A DNA stretch of 64,000 bases from Leisingera sp. ANG-M1 (GTDB lineage: Bacteria; Pseudomonadota; Alphaproteobacteria; Rhodobacterales; Rhodobacteraceae): positions 170,228 to 234,227 of the forward strand of contig NZ_JWLC01000021.1 in NCBI RefSeq assembly GCF_000813745.1. Reading direction: 5' to 3'. The notes beneath the pieces are model-generated. The model was not told the origin of the DNA. It was given only the letters and a program-made list of their open reading frames with translations, and did no database searches. Position numbers and translations under genes: made by a program. Of the stretch, positions 1 to 7,644 are shown piece after piece; the stretch's first letter is position 1; each line of letters starts with the position of its first letter.

Positions 1-748
1 CAAAGTACAATCCGTTCTCAAAGTTCCGGGATTCGCCTCCGTTGGCTTCGATAACGCGCTGCCATTCGGTGTGGGCGGTATCGTGAAGAAAGGGCAGGCT
101 GTGAAGCGCCTCGATTGAACTGTCCGGGGCAATCTGCGCAGCTACCGCCGGCGAGGCTGCGAGAATATGTTCTTCGTCCAGCAGTTTTTCTTCAAATAGT
201 CCGGCCGCGCCGCCCGCCCCCCATCGAACAGCGACATCGGCTTCTTCTTGCCCGAATCCGGTTTTCGCAATGGTTGACAGGATGATGAGATCTATTTCCG
301 GGTGAAGGGACTGAAACCTTCCGATCCGAGCTGAAAACCATGTCGATGCAAAGGACGGCAGCAGGCTGACGGTCAGCGTCGTGCGGTTTCCGGCGCGTGA
401 AATCTCTTCGACACTTTCGCTGAGCTGGTCGAGAAGACCGGCGACGATGGCGGCAAAACTCTCTCCGGCCTCGGTCAGGCGGATGCGGTTGTTGCTGCGT
501 TGAAACAGCGCGACATCCAGCCGCCCTTCAAGTATTTTGACCTGCTGGCTAATGGCTGGCTGAGTCAGATTCAGCTCGGTTGCCGCCTGCGTGAAGCTGA
601 GGGAACGGGCCGCAGATTCAAAGGCAACAAGCGTCTGCAAAGGCGGAAGCGGGCGCCGCTGACGGTTGCTGTCAAAGCCAAGGTGTTCCAGCTGAGAAAT
701 TTGCCGCTCGCTCAATCCAGCCAGCTTTGCTTTGAGAGATTTGGCCAT
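1..748 (-). CDS. LysR-family transcriptional regulator (3' end outside window)
   Basis: An N-terminal winged helix-turn-helix typical of LysR proteins lies at about residues 36-95 (LPPLQTLVAFESAARSLSFT, then a QPAISQQVKILE recognition-helix segment). The start of the periplasmic-binding-like effector domain follows, and the frame runs off the left edge, so the C-terminus is missing. I chose ATG at 748 because GAGGG lies six bases upstream; an in-frame ATG at 763 is possible but has no clear ribosome site. The about 35 residues before the HTH are a longer leader than in most GcvA-type members. It is divergent from the flavin reductase gene at 849 and probably controls it; effector unknown. Family assignment is firm, the target is inference. 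Confidence 0.9.
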   Translation of the reverse strand, partial: MAKSLKAKLAGLSERQISQLEHLGFDSNRQRRPLPPLQTLVAFESAARSLSFTQAATELNLTQPAISQQVKILEGRLDVALFQRSNNRIRLTEAGESFAAIVAGLLDQLSESVEEISRAGNRTTLTVSLLPSFASTWFSARIGRFQSLHPEIDLIILSTIAKTGFGQEEADVAVRWGAGGAAGLFEEKLLDEEHILAASPAVAAQIAPDSSIEALHSLPFLHDTAHTEWQRVIEANGGESRNFENGLYF

Positions 749-848
749 AGGATACCCTCGCATAAGAATCTCTTTGCCATAGGGTAAGTAATAACGTCTT
801 GCAAGCAAGGGATCTCCTGGGCCAGTGCTCAGGGAAAAGGAAGCAAAC

Positions 849-1340
849 ATGCAAGACCGAAATCTGTTTATCTCTGCGATGCGCAATGTCGCGACGCCGG
901 TGACAATTGTTACGACAAACGGCGCAACGGGATCCCATGGCGCGACTGTCAGTGCGATGTGCTCACTCTCTGCAGACCCGGCCTCCCTGCTGATTTGCCT
1001 GAACCGCCAGAGTCGGATACTGGCCATGATCGAGGAGAATGGTGCCTTTTGCGTGAACGTGATTGCAGAGGGTCAAGACGACGTTGCCATGGCTTTCGCC
1101 GGTGCGCCCCGCACGACCCCCCGCAAGTTTACAACGCCCGACTGGAATCAGGAAAACCCAAACGCCTTGCCGGTACTGCGGAACGCGGCTGCAACTTTTC
1201 AATGCGCTTACAAAAAAACGCAGAGCTTTGGATCCCATCAGATCATTGTTGGCACGGTCCTTGATACAACCGCTTCGGATCATGCCCCGCTGGTCTATCA
1301 TCAGGGCGGCTTTTGCACGTTGCCGCGGGAAAGGAGCTAA
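849..1340 (+). CDS. Flavin reductase domain protein (FMN-binding split barrel)
   Basis: A 163-residue protein of the flavin reductase-like family, which supplies reduced FMN or FAD to two-component monooxygenases using NAD(P)H. Family features visible are the early segment NVATPVTIVTT, the core SAMCSLSADPASLLICLNR, the FCVNV strand, and the C-terminal HAPLVYHQGGF. Length matches the family. I start at ATG 849, which has an AAGGAAG ribosome site six bases away, rather than GTG 825. It is divergent from the LysR gene to its left and convergent with the Old Yellow Enzyme gene to its right. No partner monooxygenase is adjacent, so the physiological acceptor is unknown. Confidence 0.88.
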   Translation: MQDRNLFISAMRNVATPVTIVTTNGATGSHGATVSAMCSLSADPASLLICLNRQSRILAMIEENGAFCVNVIAEGQDDVAMAFAGAPRTTPRKFTTPDWNQENPNALPVLRNAAATFQCAYKKTQSFGSHQIIVGTVLDTTASDHAPLVYHQGGFCTLPRERS

Positions 1341-1424
1341 GCATCCCGGTCTGCCCACCAGCCGGGAATCCTCACTCCCTTTACTCCGCTTCCGGTTGCA
1401 GGAGAAAAGGATTGGTACAAGCCA

Positions 1425-2516
1425 CTAACCGCCAACGAAGAAGCCGTACTGTTCGGCCAAAACGTGCCGCGTTTCGGCTTCAAGGGTTTTGGCTGCACGG
1501 AAGGGCCAGTGCGGATCACGCATCATCTCGCGTCCAAGCAGCACAATATCCGCCGTTTCGCTGGCCACCAGCTCTTCGGCGTGATGCGGGTCGGTGATGC
1601 CGCCGACCGCCATGACCGGAAGGCCCGAGCCCTGACGGACCTCACCTGCCAGCCGGGGTTGTTCGGCCGTGCGGTTGCCGATGGCACCGCGCGCGGCAGG
1701 GACCGCGCCACCGGCGGAACAATCAAGAATATCCACCCCGCGTTCTTTCAGCCATTGCCCGACCTGCGCAATATCCTGCGTCGTCAGGCCGCCCTCGGCA
1801 AAATCATCCACCGACAGCCGCACCGCAAGAACCTTGCCCTCGGGCCAGACTGCGCGAACCTTTTCCACTGTTTCCAACAGCATCCGCGCCCGGGCGCGCA
1901 GGTCACCGCCATATGCATCGGCCCGCTGGTTGACCAAGGGCGTCAGGAAGGAGTGCAGTAGATACCCATGGGCGCAATGCACTTCCAATAGGTCATAGCC
2001 AACCTGGTCGGCCAGTTTGGCAGAGGCGACGAACTGGCCTTGAATCTCGCTGACCTCATCTGTTGTCAGGGCGCGGGGCGCTTTCCAAAGCCGCGTTCCA
2101 TCGGGATCAAACGCTTCGCCTGTAGGGGAAACTGTTGCCCAACCGCCATCGCTTTCGGCAATGTGGCTGCCGCCTTCCAGCGCGGTTGCGGCGCTGCCTT
2201 TGCGTCCCGAATGCGAAATCTGTGTTCCTGCGACGGCCCCAAAAGACTTTTGAAAGGCGACAATCGGGGCCAGTCGCTCGGCCTGTTGTTCATTCCAAAG
2301 CCCCGCACAACCATTCGAGATCCGACCGGTCGGTGATACAGCCGTGCATTCCGCCATGATCAGACCCGCACCACCCACGGCGCGTGCGCCCAGATGCACC
2401 ATGTGCCAATCGGATGCCACTCCGTCAACCGACGAATACTGGCACATCGGGGACATGCCGACCCGGTTCTTGAACTTAACATTCTTGATGTTGAGGTTGG
2501 AAAATAGCGCGCTCAT
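1425..2516 (-). CDS. NADH:flavin oxidoreductase, Old Yellow Enzyme family (YqjM type)
   Basis: A TIM-barrel FMN ene-reductase of the YqjM/thermophilic-like OYE class, which reduces activated C=C bonds with NAD(P)H. The redox-tuning SPMCQYS segment near residues 22-28 has the Cys and Tyr typical of YqjM. The HCAHGYLLHSFLTP stretch carries the two substrate-anchoring histidines, followed by the NQRADAYGG motif. The phosphate-binding end shows MAVGGI and LLGREMMRDPHWP. Length of about 363 residues is normal. ATG 2516 is preferred over GTG 2519 because GAGGG sits six bases before it. It is divergent from the LysR gene at 2613, its probable regulator. The natural substrate is unknown. Confidence 0.92.
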   Translation of the reverse strand: MSALFSNLNIKNVKFKNRVGMSPMCQYSSVDGVASDWHMVHLGARAVGGAGLIMAECTAVSPTGRISNGCAGLWNEQQAERLAPIVAFQKSFGAVAGTQISHSGRKGSAATALEGGSHIAESDGGWATVSPTGEAFDPDGTRLWKAPRALTTDEVSEIQGQFVASAKLADQVGYDLLEVHCAHGYLLHSFLTPLVNQRADAYGGDLRARARMLLETVEKVRAVWPEGKVLAVRLSVDDFAEGGLTTQDIAQVGQWLKERGVDILDCSAGGAVPAARGAIGNRTAEQPRLAGEVRQGSGLPVMAVGGITDPHHAEELVASETADIVLLGREMMRDPHWPFRAAKTLEAETRHVLAEQYGFFVGG

Positions 2517-2612
2517 CACATGCCCTCATATTGGATTTGGAGCTTCTTATTGACTGAACCAGCCCGCTCTCCTAGAAAAATAAAATCGCCCACTGTTTAG
2601 TTTTGCTTACGA

Positions 2613-3494
2613 ATGAAACAGCTTCCCCCGCTCAACATGCTCAAAGCTTTTGCGCAACTGGCGGAAACCGGCAGCGTTGCAGAGGCGGCGCGCCATCTAA
2701 ATGTCACCCCGGCGGCTGTGTCTCAGCAAATCAGAAAACTGGAACAACACCTCAACAAGGCGCTGGTGCAAAAACACGGCCGCGGCGTTCTGTTGACGGA
2801 GGAAGGGCAGATTCTGGCAAAAGCGCTGCACGAAGGTTTCAGAAAGATCCGGCAGGGGGTCGAGCGGGTGGAAAGGCATAATCGCCCACATACGATCAGG
2901 ATCACCACCTCCCCCAGTTTTGCATCGCATTGGCTGGTTCATAAACTGGCCGAGTTTCAGGCCCTGCACGCAGGCATTTCCTTCCAGCTGGACCTGTCCA
3001 GTGCCATGGTTCCCTTGGAACAGTTTGATTTCGACATCGCCATCCGGTTTTGCCATCTGGACGCGCTGCCAGAGAGCACGACGCCTCTGATGGGTGTCTC
3101 GCTGAATGTGCTGGGCGCGCCCGAGTTGCTTCAGTCGTTTCCTCCGGCACTTCAGGAACTGGCCACGCTCAACTGGCTGCAAGAGGCGGGAACAACGGAT
3201 GCGCAGGATTGGTTTGCCGGCAAGGGGGGGCAGGGAAATGAGCTGAAGCGCCTGTCTGAAATGCCGGGAAACCTGATCATCGAAGCCCTGCGCCGGGGCG
3301 AAGCCGTGGCCTACACGGTTTGCGATTGGGTGCAGGATGACATTGACAGCGGTCGCCTGCTTGATCTTTGGCCTGAGCGTAGTCGAGGCGTCTACTATGC
3401 TCTGACCGCGCCCGGCGGAGTCAGTGACGAAACCACGCTGTTTCTGGATTGGCTGCATGGGGCGGTGAAATCCAGCGGTGCAAGCGTCACTTGA
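2613..3494 (+). CDS. LysR-family transcriptional regulator, GcvA type
   Basis: A 293-residue LysR protein with the HTH at about residues 5-64 (NMLKAFAQLAETGSVAEAARHLNVTPAAVSQQIRKLE split by motif) and an effector domain containing RITTSPSFASHWL and the CDWV motif near residue 232. Expected role is DNA-binding control of the divergent Old Yellow Enzyme gene. No good ribosome site precedes ATG 2613. A CTGTTT/AAACAG inverted repeat (2593-2598 and 2616-2621) straddles the start and could be the autoregulatory site. It is a clear paralogue of the gene at 3497-4369, with which it converges tail to tail. Confidence 0.92.
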   Translation: MKQLPPLNMLKAFAQLAETGSVAEAARHLNVTPAAVSQQIRKLEQHLNKALVQKHGRGVLLTEEGQILAKALHEGFRKIRQGVERVERHNRPHTIRITTSPSFASHWLVHKLAEFQALHAGISFQLDLSSAMVPLEQFDFDIAIRFCHLDALPESTTPLMGVSLNVLGAPELLQSFPPALQELATLNWLQEAGTTDAQDWFAGKGGQGNELKRLSEMPGNLIIEALRRGEAVAYTVCDWVQDDIDSGRLLDLWPERSRGVYYALTAPGGVSDETTLFLDWLHGAVKSSGASVT

Positions 3495-3496
3495 CG

Positions 3497-4369
3497 CTAG
3501 GCACCTTTGGATCTCAGCAACCATTTCATAAAAACCTCGGCATTGCGCGATTTCAGTACCTGTTTGGGAACCAGATAATAATGCCCATGCTCGCGGCTGT
3601 GCCAAAGCTCGACGAGGCTGTCCTCCGCAGCCTCTTCGCGGACCCAGTCGCAGCTTGCCACTCCGACGCCCAGCCCCTGCTTCAAGGACCGCAAGACCAT
3701 GTTCCCTGGCATTTCGGTCACATTGAGCCGGTGCTCTGGCCTGTATCCTTTTCGCAGAAACCATTTCTCTGCCGACTTTGTGCCGATCTCTTGCAGCCAG
3801 GGCTGTTCAGAGAGCGCTTGCAGATCATTTGCACAGCCCTGCGCAAGAGCAGGCGTGCCAAATACGTTCAGGCTAACATCCAGAAAAGCGTCCCGCCCCT
3901 GCGGCAGCCCCCCTTGTCCGCAGAACCGGATGGCAAGGTCATAATCCGAATGTTCAATGTCCACCACATCGCTGGACGGGTTGATCAGCACATCAATGCC
4001 GGGATGGCGTTTCTGGAAATCAGGCAACCTTGGCAAAAGCCAGTAGGTCGCAAAAGTGGCCGAGGTCGTGATCCGCACTGGCTGCTGTTCGGCGCGGTGG
4101 TTCAGCTGGTCCACGCCGTCCTGAAGGACGGCCAGCCCCTTGCGCACCTGCCGCGCCAACATGCGGCCTTCATCTGTCAATTCCACCCCGCGCCCCTGTC
4201 GCGTCACCAGAGCCACACTGAAATGGGCCTCTAGCGCCTTGACCTGATGCGATACGGCAGCAGGTGTCACGTTCAGGGATCGCGCGGCCAGCGCATAGCT
4301 TCCGGTCTCTGACAGCACAGCAAGGGCGCGCAGCGCGTTCAAGGAAGGCAGATCAATCATCGACACCAT
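3497..4369 (-). CDS. LysR-family transcriptional regulator, paralogue of the preceding gene
   Basis: A 290-residue LysR regulator whose HTH (residues 7-66) and effector domain share many positions with the convergent gene at 2613-3494. Shared features are NVTPAAVS, the GRGV..T.EG segment, RITTS.TFA, AIRFC, WLQE.GT, EMPGN and CDWV. The stop codons of the two genes are only two bases apart on opposite strands. It is divergent from the reductase-like gene at 4468 and probably controls it. No strong ribosome site precedes ATG 4369, so an internal start at the next Met is possible. Confidence 0.92.
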   Translation of the reverse strand: MVSMIDLPSLNALRALAVLSETGSYALAARSLNVTPAAVSHQVKALEAHFSVALVTRQGRGVELTDEGRMLARQVRKGLAVLQDGVDQLNHRAEQQPVRITTSATFATYWLLPRLPDFQKRHPGIDVLINPSSDVVDIEHSDYDLAIRFCGQGGLPQGRDAFLDVSLNVFGTPALAQGCANDLQALSEQPWLQEIGTKSAEKWFLRKGYRPEHRLNVTEMPGNMVLRSLKQGLGVGVASCDWVREEAAEDSLVELWHSREHGHYYLVPKQVLKSRNAEVFMKWLLRSKGA

Positions 4370-4467
4370 ACTTTTTCTAACGTCTAAGAATATTTTTACT
4401 TTGCGAGTTTTGCGGAAAAAGTCAATTGAGCATTGGAAAACACGGAACTGATAACAGGGGATGAGAC

Positions 4468-5226
4468 ATGAAGATTGGATACTTGGGCTTTGGAACCATT
4501 GCCCTGGCTTGCGCTCAGGGTCTGGTTCAGGACGGGCACGACATTACCGTCAGCGAAAGAAACAAAGCCAATGCCGCGATGATGTCTGACCGTCACGCAA
4601 ATGTGCGGGTCGCCGACAACCAGGGCGTGGTGGATGCAAGCGATGTGATCTTCATCGGATCAACGGCCGAAGCGGCCGAGGCGATGCTTGGCCCCCTGAC
4701 TTTCCGCGAAGGCCAAAAGGTTCTGTCCTTCATGGTGGGCATGTCTGCTGAACAGCTTCGCACCCTGGTGGCCCCGGCGACATTCGAGGCCATCGTCATT
4801 CCGTTCCCGTCTGTCGCGCAAGGTGGGTCGCCGCTGCTGACCTATCCGCAATCGCCCGTCACCGAAGCCCTTTACGGCGAAGCAAACACCGTGATCACCT
4901 TGGGGTCCGAGGCCGATTTCAACGAGTTCCTCGCAGCTCAGGCGCTGCTGTCGGTGGTTGCGAAGCTTATGGCGGTTGGTGTGGACTGGCTGGGCGACAA
5001 AACAGGCGATCAAGCCGGTGCGGAACAGTTCCTGCGCCTTTTGGTCGGTGGTTCAATCATGGCCGAGCCGATCACTGCGCCCAATGTAATGTCCAACCTC
5101 GTGGATTCCCTGAACACACCGGGCGGCCTGAACCGTCAACTACGCGAGATCATGGGCGAGAAAGGCACCTATGACAGCCTTGTCGCTGGGCTGGACGTTT
5201 TGTCCACCCGATTGAGCAAATCCTGA
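4468..5226 (+). CDS. NAD(P)-binding oxidoreductase, pyrroline-5-carboxylate reductase-like
   Basis: A 252-residue protein with an N-terminal Rossmann fold (IGYLGFGTIALACAQGL, residues 3-19) and a C-terminal all-helical part. The layout matches ProC-like and related imine or F420-type reductases. The nucleotide-binding glycine pattern GFGTIA deviates from the classical GxGxxG, so cofactor use is uncertain. A strong AGGGGATGAG ribosome site lies before ATG 4468. It is divergent from the LysR gene at 4369, and a small membrane protein follows 37 bases downstream, probably in the same transcript. It need not act in proline synthesis; the context is catabolic, and reduction of a cyclic imine or an amino-acid derivative is plausible. 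Confidence 0.75.
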   Translation: MKIGYLGFGTIALACAQGLVQDGHDITVSERNKANAAMMSDRHANVRVADNQGVVDASDVIFIGSTAEAAEAMLGPLTFREGQKVLSFMVGMSAEQLRTLVAPATFEAIVIPFPSVAQGGSPLLTYPQSPVTEALYGEANTVITLGSEADFNEFLAAQALLSVVAKLMAVGVDWLGDKTGDQAGAEQFLRLLVGGSIMAEPITAPNVMSNLVDSLNTPGGLNRQLREIMGEKGTYDSLVAGLDVLSTRLSKS

Positions 5227-5263
5227 ACAAAGCCTCTCGGCCGCCAATCCCCTGGAGAAGAAA

Positions 5264-5479
5264 TTGAAGACCGTTGATATTGTCAAATGGATTGCAACGG
5301 CGATCCAACTGGTTGGCTATGGCCTAACTGGGATGAATGTTGCCCCCTGGAATGTCTATGCGTTCTTTGTGGGCATCATCCTGTGGTTCCTCGTGGGCGT
5401 CATGTGGAAAGACCGTGCCATCATGGTGGTTCATGTCGGCGCGCTCATAGCTTTGGTGACAGGTTTTGTGAATTCGTGA
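5264..5479 (+). CDS. Small membrane protein, DUF6552-like
   Basis: A 71-residue protein with three likely membrane segments at about residues 12-25, 31-46 and 52-70, and a charged MWKDRA turn between the last two. The start is a TTG at 5264 with GGAGAAGAAA immediately upstream, which decides the start. The pattern resembles the DUF6552 family seen in Rhodobacteraceae; that match is from memory. It lies 37 bases after the reductase-like gene and probably shares its transcript. Function unknown. Confidence 0.7.
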   Translation: MKTVDIVKWIATAIQLVGYGLTGMNVAPWNVYAFFVGIILWFLVGVMWKDRAIMVVHVGALIALVTGFVNS

Positions 5480-5639
5480 ACACGCCATTTCAATGACTGA
5501 GGCCCGGATCACGATCTATCTCTCCGTCGATTTCGCGTACGTTTTTCCCCCTCGTCGCCGCAATCCCGGTCTGCGTTATGCCCGTCACCGTGCTCCAGTG
5601 TCTCGCGCGGCTTGCTCAGCACGCCCTCTAGGGTAGGGG

Positions 5640-5760
5640 GATCGGTTCATCTCTTCCATCTTCTTTTTGCGGAAGACTTCGGCTGGCGTCTTCCATCCGA
5701 GGCATTTGCGGGGCGTGTTGTTGAGGCGGTCGCAGATCACCTTCATATCGTGATCTGTGT
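5640..5760 (-). pseudogene. IS30-family transposase C-terminal remnant
   Basis: On the minus strand about 35 residues (codons from 5758 down to about 5657) read as the typical end of an IS30-family transposase: an ICDRLNNTPRK segment followed by LGWKTPAEVF. Nothing upstream encodes the DDE core, so only the tail survives. Its right edge runs straight into the remaining 3' end of a ring-hydroxylating dioxygenase alpha-subunit gene on the opposite strand. This suggests that insertion followed by deletion removed both most of the IS and most of that gene. Confidence 0.75.
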
Positions 5761-5856
5761 ATCGCCTGCTTGCCGACCGGCACCTCCGACACGCTGATCT
5801 CTGAATCCGCAATCCGTTCCATGTATCAGTACTGGCGGAAGGAAATGGGACTGTGA
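5761..5856 (+). pseudogene. 3' remnant of a ring-hydroxylating dioxygenase alpha-subunit gene
   Basis: About 27 codons ending at TGA 5854-5856 read PTGTSDTLISESAIRS then MYQYWRKEMGL, which looks like the extreme C-terminus of a Rieske oxygenase alpha subunit. The stop overlaps the GTG start of the intact beta-subunit gene by four bases (GTGA), as expected for an alpha/beta pair. The remaining roughly 400 codons are gone; the sequence to the left is IS30 scar. The identity rests mainly on position and on the short tail, so it is moderately sure. Confidence 0.65.
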
Positions 5857-6386
5857 TCACAATGCACACTCAGTTTAAGCCGCTTTCCGCCAAGGATACC
5901 CTTGCCGCGCGGCGCGAGGCACGAGTAGCCGTTTCAGAATTCAACACAGAGTACTGCGCGGTGTTGGATGACGGTGATCTGAGGGACTGGCCAGGCTTCT
6001 TCACAGAGGATGCCTTCTACAACATCCCCAGCCGCAAGAATTTCGATCACGATCTGCCTGTCGGCCCGGTCTACTGTGAAGGGCACGGGATGATTGCCGA
6101 TCGCGCCCTGGCGATCAGTGAGACCTCGATGTTCGGACCACGTTACCTCAGGCACTATATCACAAATGAGAGAGTCATGGGTATCGAAGAGGATGGCGCC
6201 ATCCTGGCCGGGTGCAACTACCTGCTGATCGAAACCCTCTCGGAGCTGCCCGAAGGCCGGTTGCATCAAGCAGGGCGGATGATCGACCGTTTTCGATCGC
6301 AGAAAGACGGCAGCCTGCTTCTGGCCTCTCGGATTGCGGTTTATGACACGCTGCTAGTTCCGAATGCACTGGTGCTGCCAGTCTGA
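5853..6386 (+). CDS. Aromatic-ring-hydroxylating dioxygenase beta subunit
   Basis: A 177-residue protein of the ring-hydroxylating beta (NTF2-like) family, the structural partner of the catalytic Rieske alpha subunit. Visible family features are the EFNTEYCAVLDDGDLRDWPGFFTEDA segment (residues 29-54, given here only as a location), the RHYITN motif near residue 106, and the ASRIAVYDTLL strand near the end. GTG 5853 overlaps the alpha-subunit stop and has GGAAGGAAA upstream; ATG 5862 is an alternative. The alpha subunit is destroyed, so this protein is probably an orphan without a partner unless another alpha subunit exists elsewhere. A strong terminator follows at 6431. Confidence 0.88.
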   Translation: MITMHTQFKPLSAKDTLAARREARVAVSEFNTEYCAVLDDGDLRDWPGFFTEDAFYNIPSRKNFDHDLPVGPVYCEGHGMIADRALAISETSMFGPRYLRHYITNERVMGIEEDGAILAGCNYLLIETLSELPEGRLHQAGRMIDRFRSQKDGSLLLASRIAVYDTLLVPNALVLPV

Positions 6387-6430
6387 CGGAAGGGCCAGCT
6401 GATCGGTAAAAGATCAGTCGGGACACAGTG

Positions 6431-6462
6431 AACCCGGCCCTGAGATGCAGGGCCGGGTTTTC
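6431..6462 (+). terminator. Rho-independent terminator after the dioxygenase beta gene
   Basis: AACCCGGCCCTG pairs with CAGGGCCGGGTT around a short GAG-AT loop and is followed by TTTTC. It closes the dioxygenase transcript. Confidence 0.85.
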
Positions 6463-6648
6463 TTGGATTTGGCCGCGTCCGGTATCAACCTAGGTCCGTT
6501 CCGAACAGACATGCAATTAGCCCTATTACCCTGTCATACATCCAGCCCAGAAAGCCGTAGCAGAACATTTTTGTGGAACGCCACACCCAGACCGTTACCT
6601 CCAGTTTCAATCCACAAATGCCAGGAAGGAGCACTCAAGGCATCTTCC
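6463..6648. other. Gap between terminator and LysR gene
   Basis: No gene, RNA or clear repeat was seen here; short reading frames have no family features. Confidence 0.5.
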
Positions 6649-7542
6649 TCAGTATGAAATTGTTGAGGTGCTATTCTCCCCTAACAATTCGACAATCTCT
6701 CTGGTTGCAGCCGATGGTGTACGCCCATTGGGTGTCGCAACGAAATAGCGCCGGTCACTTGTCAGAATTTGAGAACGCAACTGCTGCAGCTCCCCAAGCC
6801 TAAGTTCACGCTGCAGCAAAGGCAGAACGCCAAGGGCAACCCCATGTCCAGCCGCCGCCAGGGTGATCGATTGAATATAAGAGGTACAGTAGCGAAATTT
6901 GACATTGGTAAACCAATTTGCGATCTGCCCCTCGGTCAAGCTGGACCAGTTCACCCAATCCGGTGACTCCTTCGTGTATTCCAAAAGCGTGAACTCATCA
7001 GCCCGGCTACAGGATGGTCCGGTGACGGCAAGCAGCTGTTCGGGGAGCGAAACATGAACCTGCCAGCCTTTGGGCGCAGACCGGCCGTGGAAAACCGCAA
7101 GATCGGTTTTATGGTCGATCACATCCGTGACGTTGTTGGCGGTCACCACCGAAACCAGCGTGTCTTTGCCAGAAAGTTGAAACTCCCGCATCAAGGGGGC
7201 CAGCCAGAAAAAGTTCACGTTCTCGTTGGCAGCGATTGTAACCACCTGCCTTTCTGTGCCTGACCGGTCTCTGACATTATCAATTGCTTCTTCCAAAAAG
7301 GACAGGCTGGGCGTGATTTTTGCCGCCAGTCTCCGGCCTTTCTCAGTTAGCGTGAGCGAGCGGCCCAGCCGGTCAAAAAGTTTGATCCCCAGATGTTGCT
7401 CCAGCGCGCGAATGCGCTTGCTGACGGCCACCTGAGAGACGTTCAGCTCAGCTGCAGCATGGGTAAAATTCAAATGTCTCGCTGCCGCTTCAAAATAGAC
7501 AAGAGCATCCAGAGACGGCAGGGTGCGTTGGAAGTAATTCAT
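6649..7542 (-). CDS. LysR-family transcriptional regulator of the choline dehydrogenase-like unit
   Basis: A 297-residue LysR protein with the HTH at residues 7-66 (LPSLDALVYFEAAARHLNFT and NVSQVAVSKRIRALE) and a GcvA-like effector domain. It is divergent from the choline dehydrogenase-like gene at 7645. An ACCCTA-GGT-TAGGGT inverted repeat abuts its start codon, fitting autoregulation plus control of the divergent unit. It shares the LLEY...PDW.NW effector-domain segment with the LysR gene at 11048-11962, so the two are probably paralogues sensing related ligands. The substrate sensed is not known. Confidence 0.92.
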   Translation of the reverse strand: MNYFQRTLPSLDALVYFEAAARHLNFTHAAAELNVSQVAVSKRIRALEQHLGIKLFDRLGRSLTLTEKGRRLAAKITPSLSFLEEAIDNVRDRSGTERQVVTIAANENVNFFWLAPLMREFQLSGKDTLVSVVTANNVTDVIDHKTDLAVFHGRSAPKGWQVHVSLPEQLLAVTGPSCSRADEFTLLEYTKESPDWVNWSSLTEGQIANWFTNVKFRYCTSYIQSITLAAAGHGVALGVLPLLQRELRLGELQQLRSQILTSDRRYFVATPNGRTPSAATREIVELLGENSTSTISY

Positions 7543-7543
7543 A

Positions 7544-7558
7544 ACCCTAGGTTAGGGT
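7544..7558. promoter_or_regulatory. Candidate LysR operator
   Basis: The inverted repeat ACCCTA-GGT-TAGGGT lies immediately upstream of the LysR ATG at 7542 and in front of the divergent GMC oxidoreductase gene. It also contains a T-N11-A arrangement, the usual core of LysR sites. The call is inference from position and symmetry. Confidence 0.5.
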
Positions 7559-7644
7559 ATATCAAAAGCAGAAGTCCAGTTTTCCAACCTGAAAATCTCT
7601 GTCAGTAAACCGCGGACGGAACAACATGCGCGGACATTCAGACC

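Noticed and set aside
5853..6386. SnoaL-like stand-alone isomerase instead of a dioxygenase beta subunit
   Set aside because: Residue pattern and the overlapping alpha-subunit tail fit the ring-hydroxylating beta family better.
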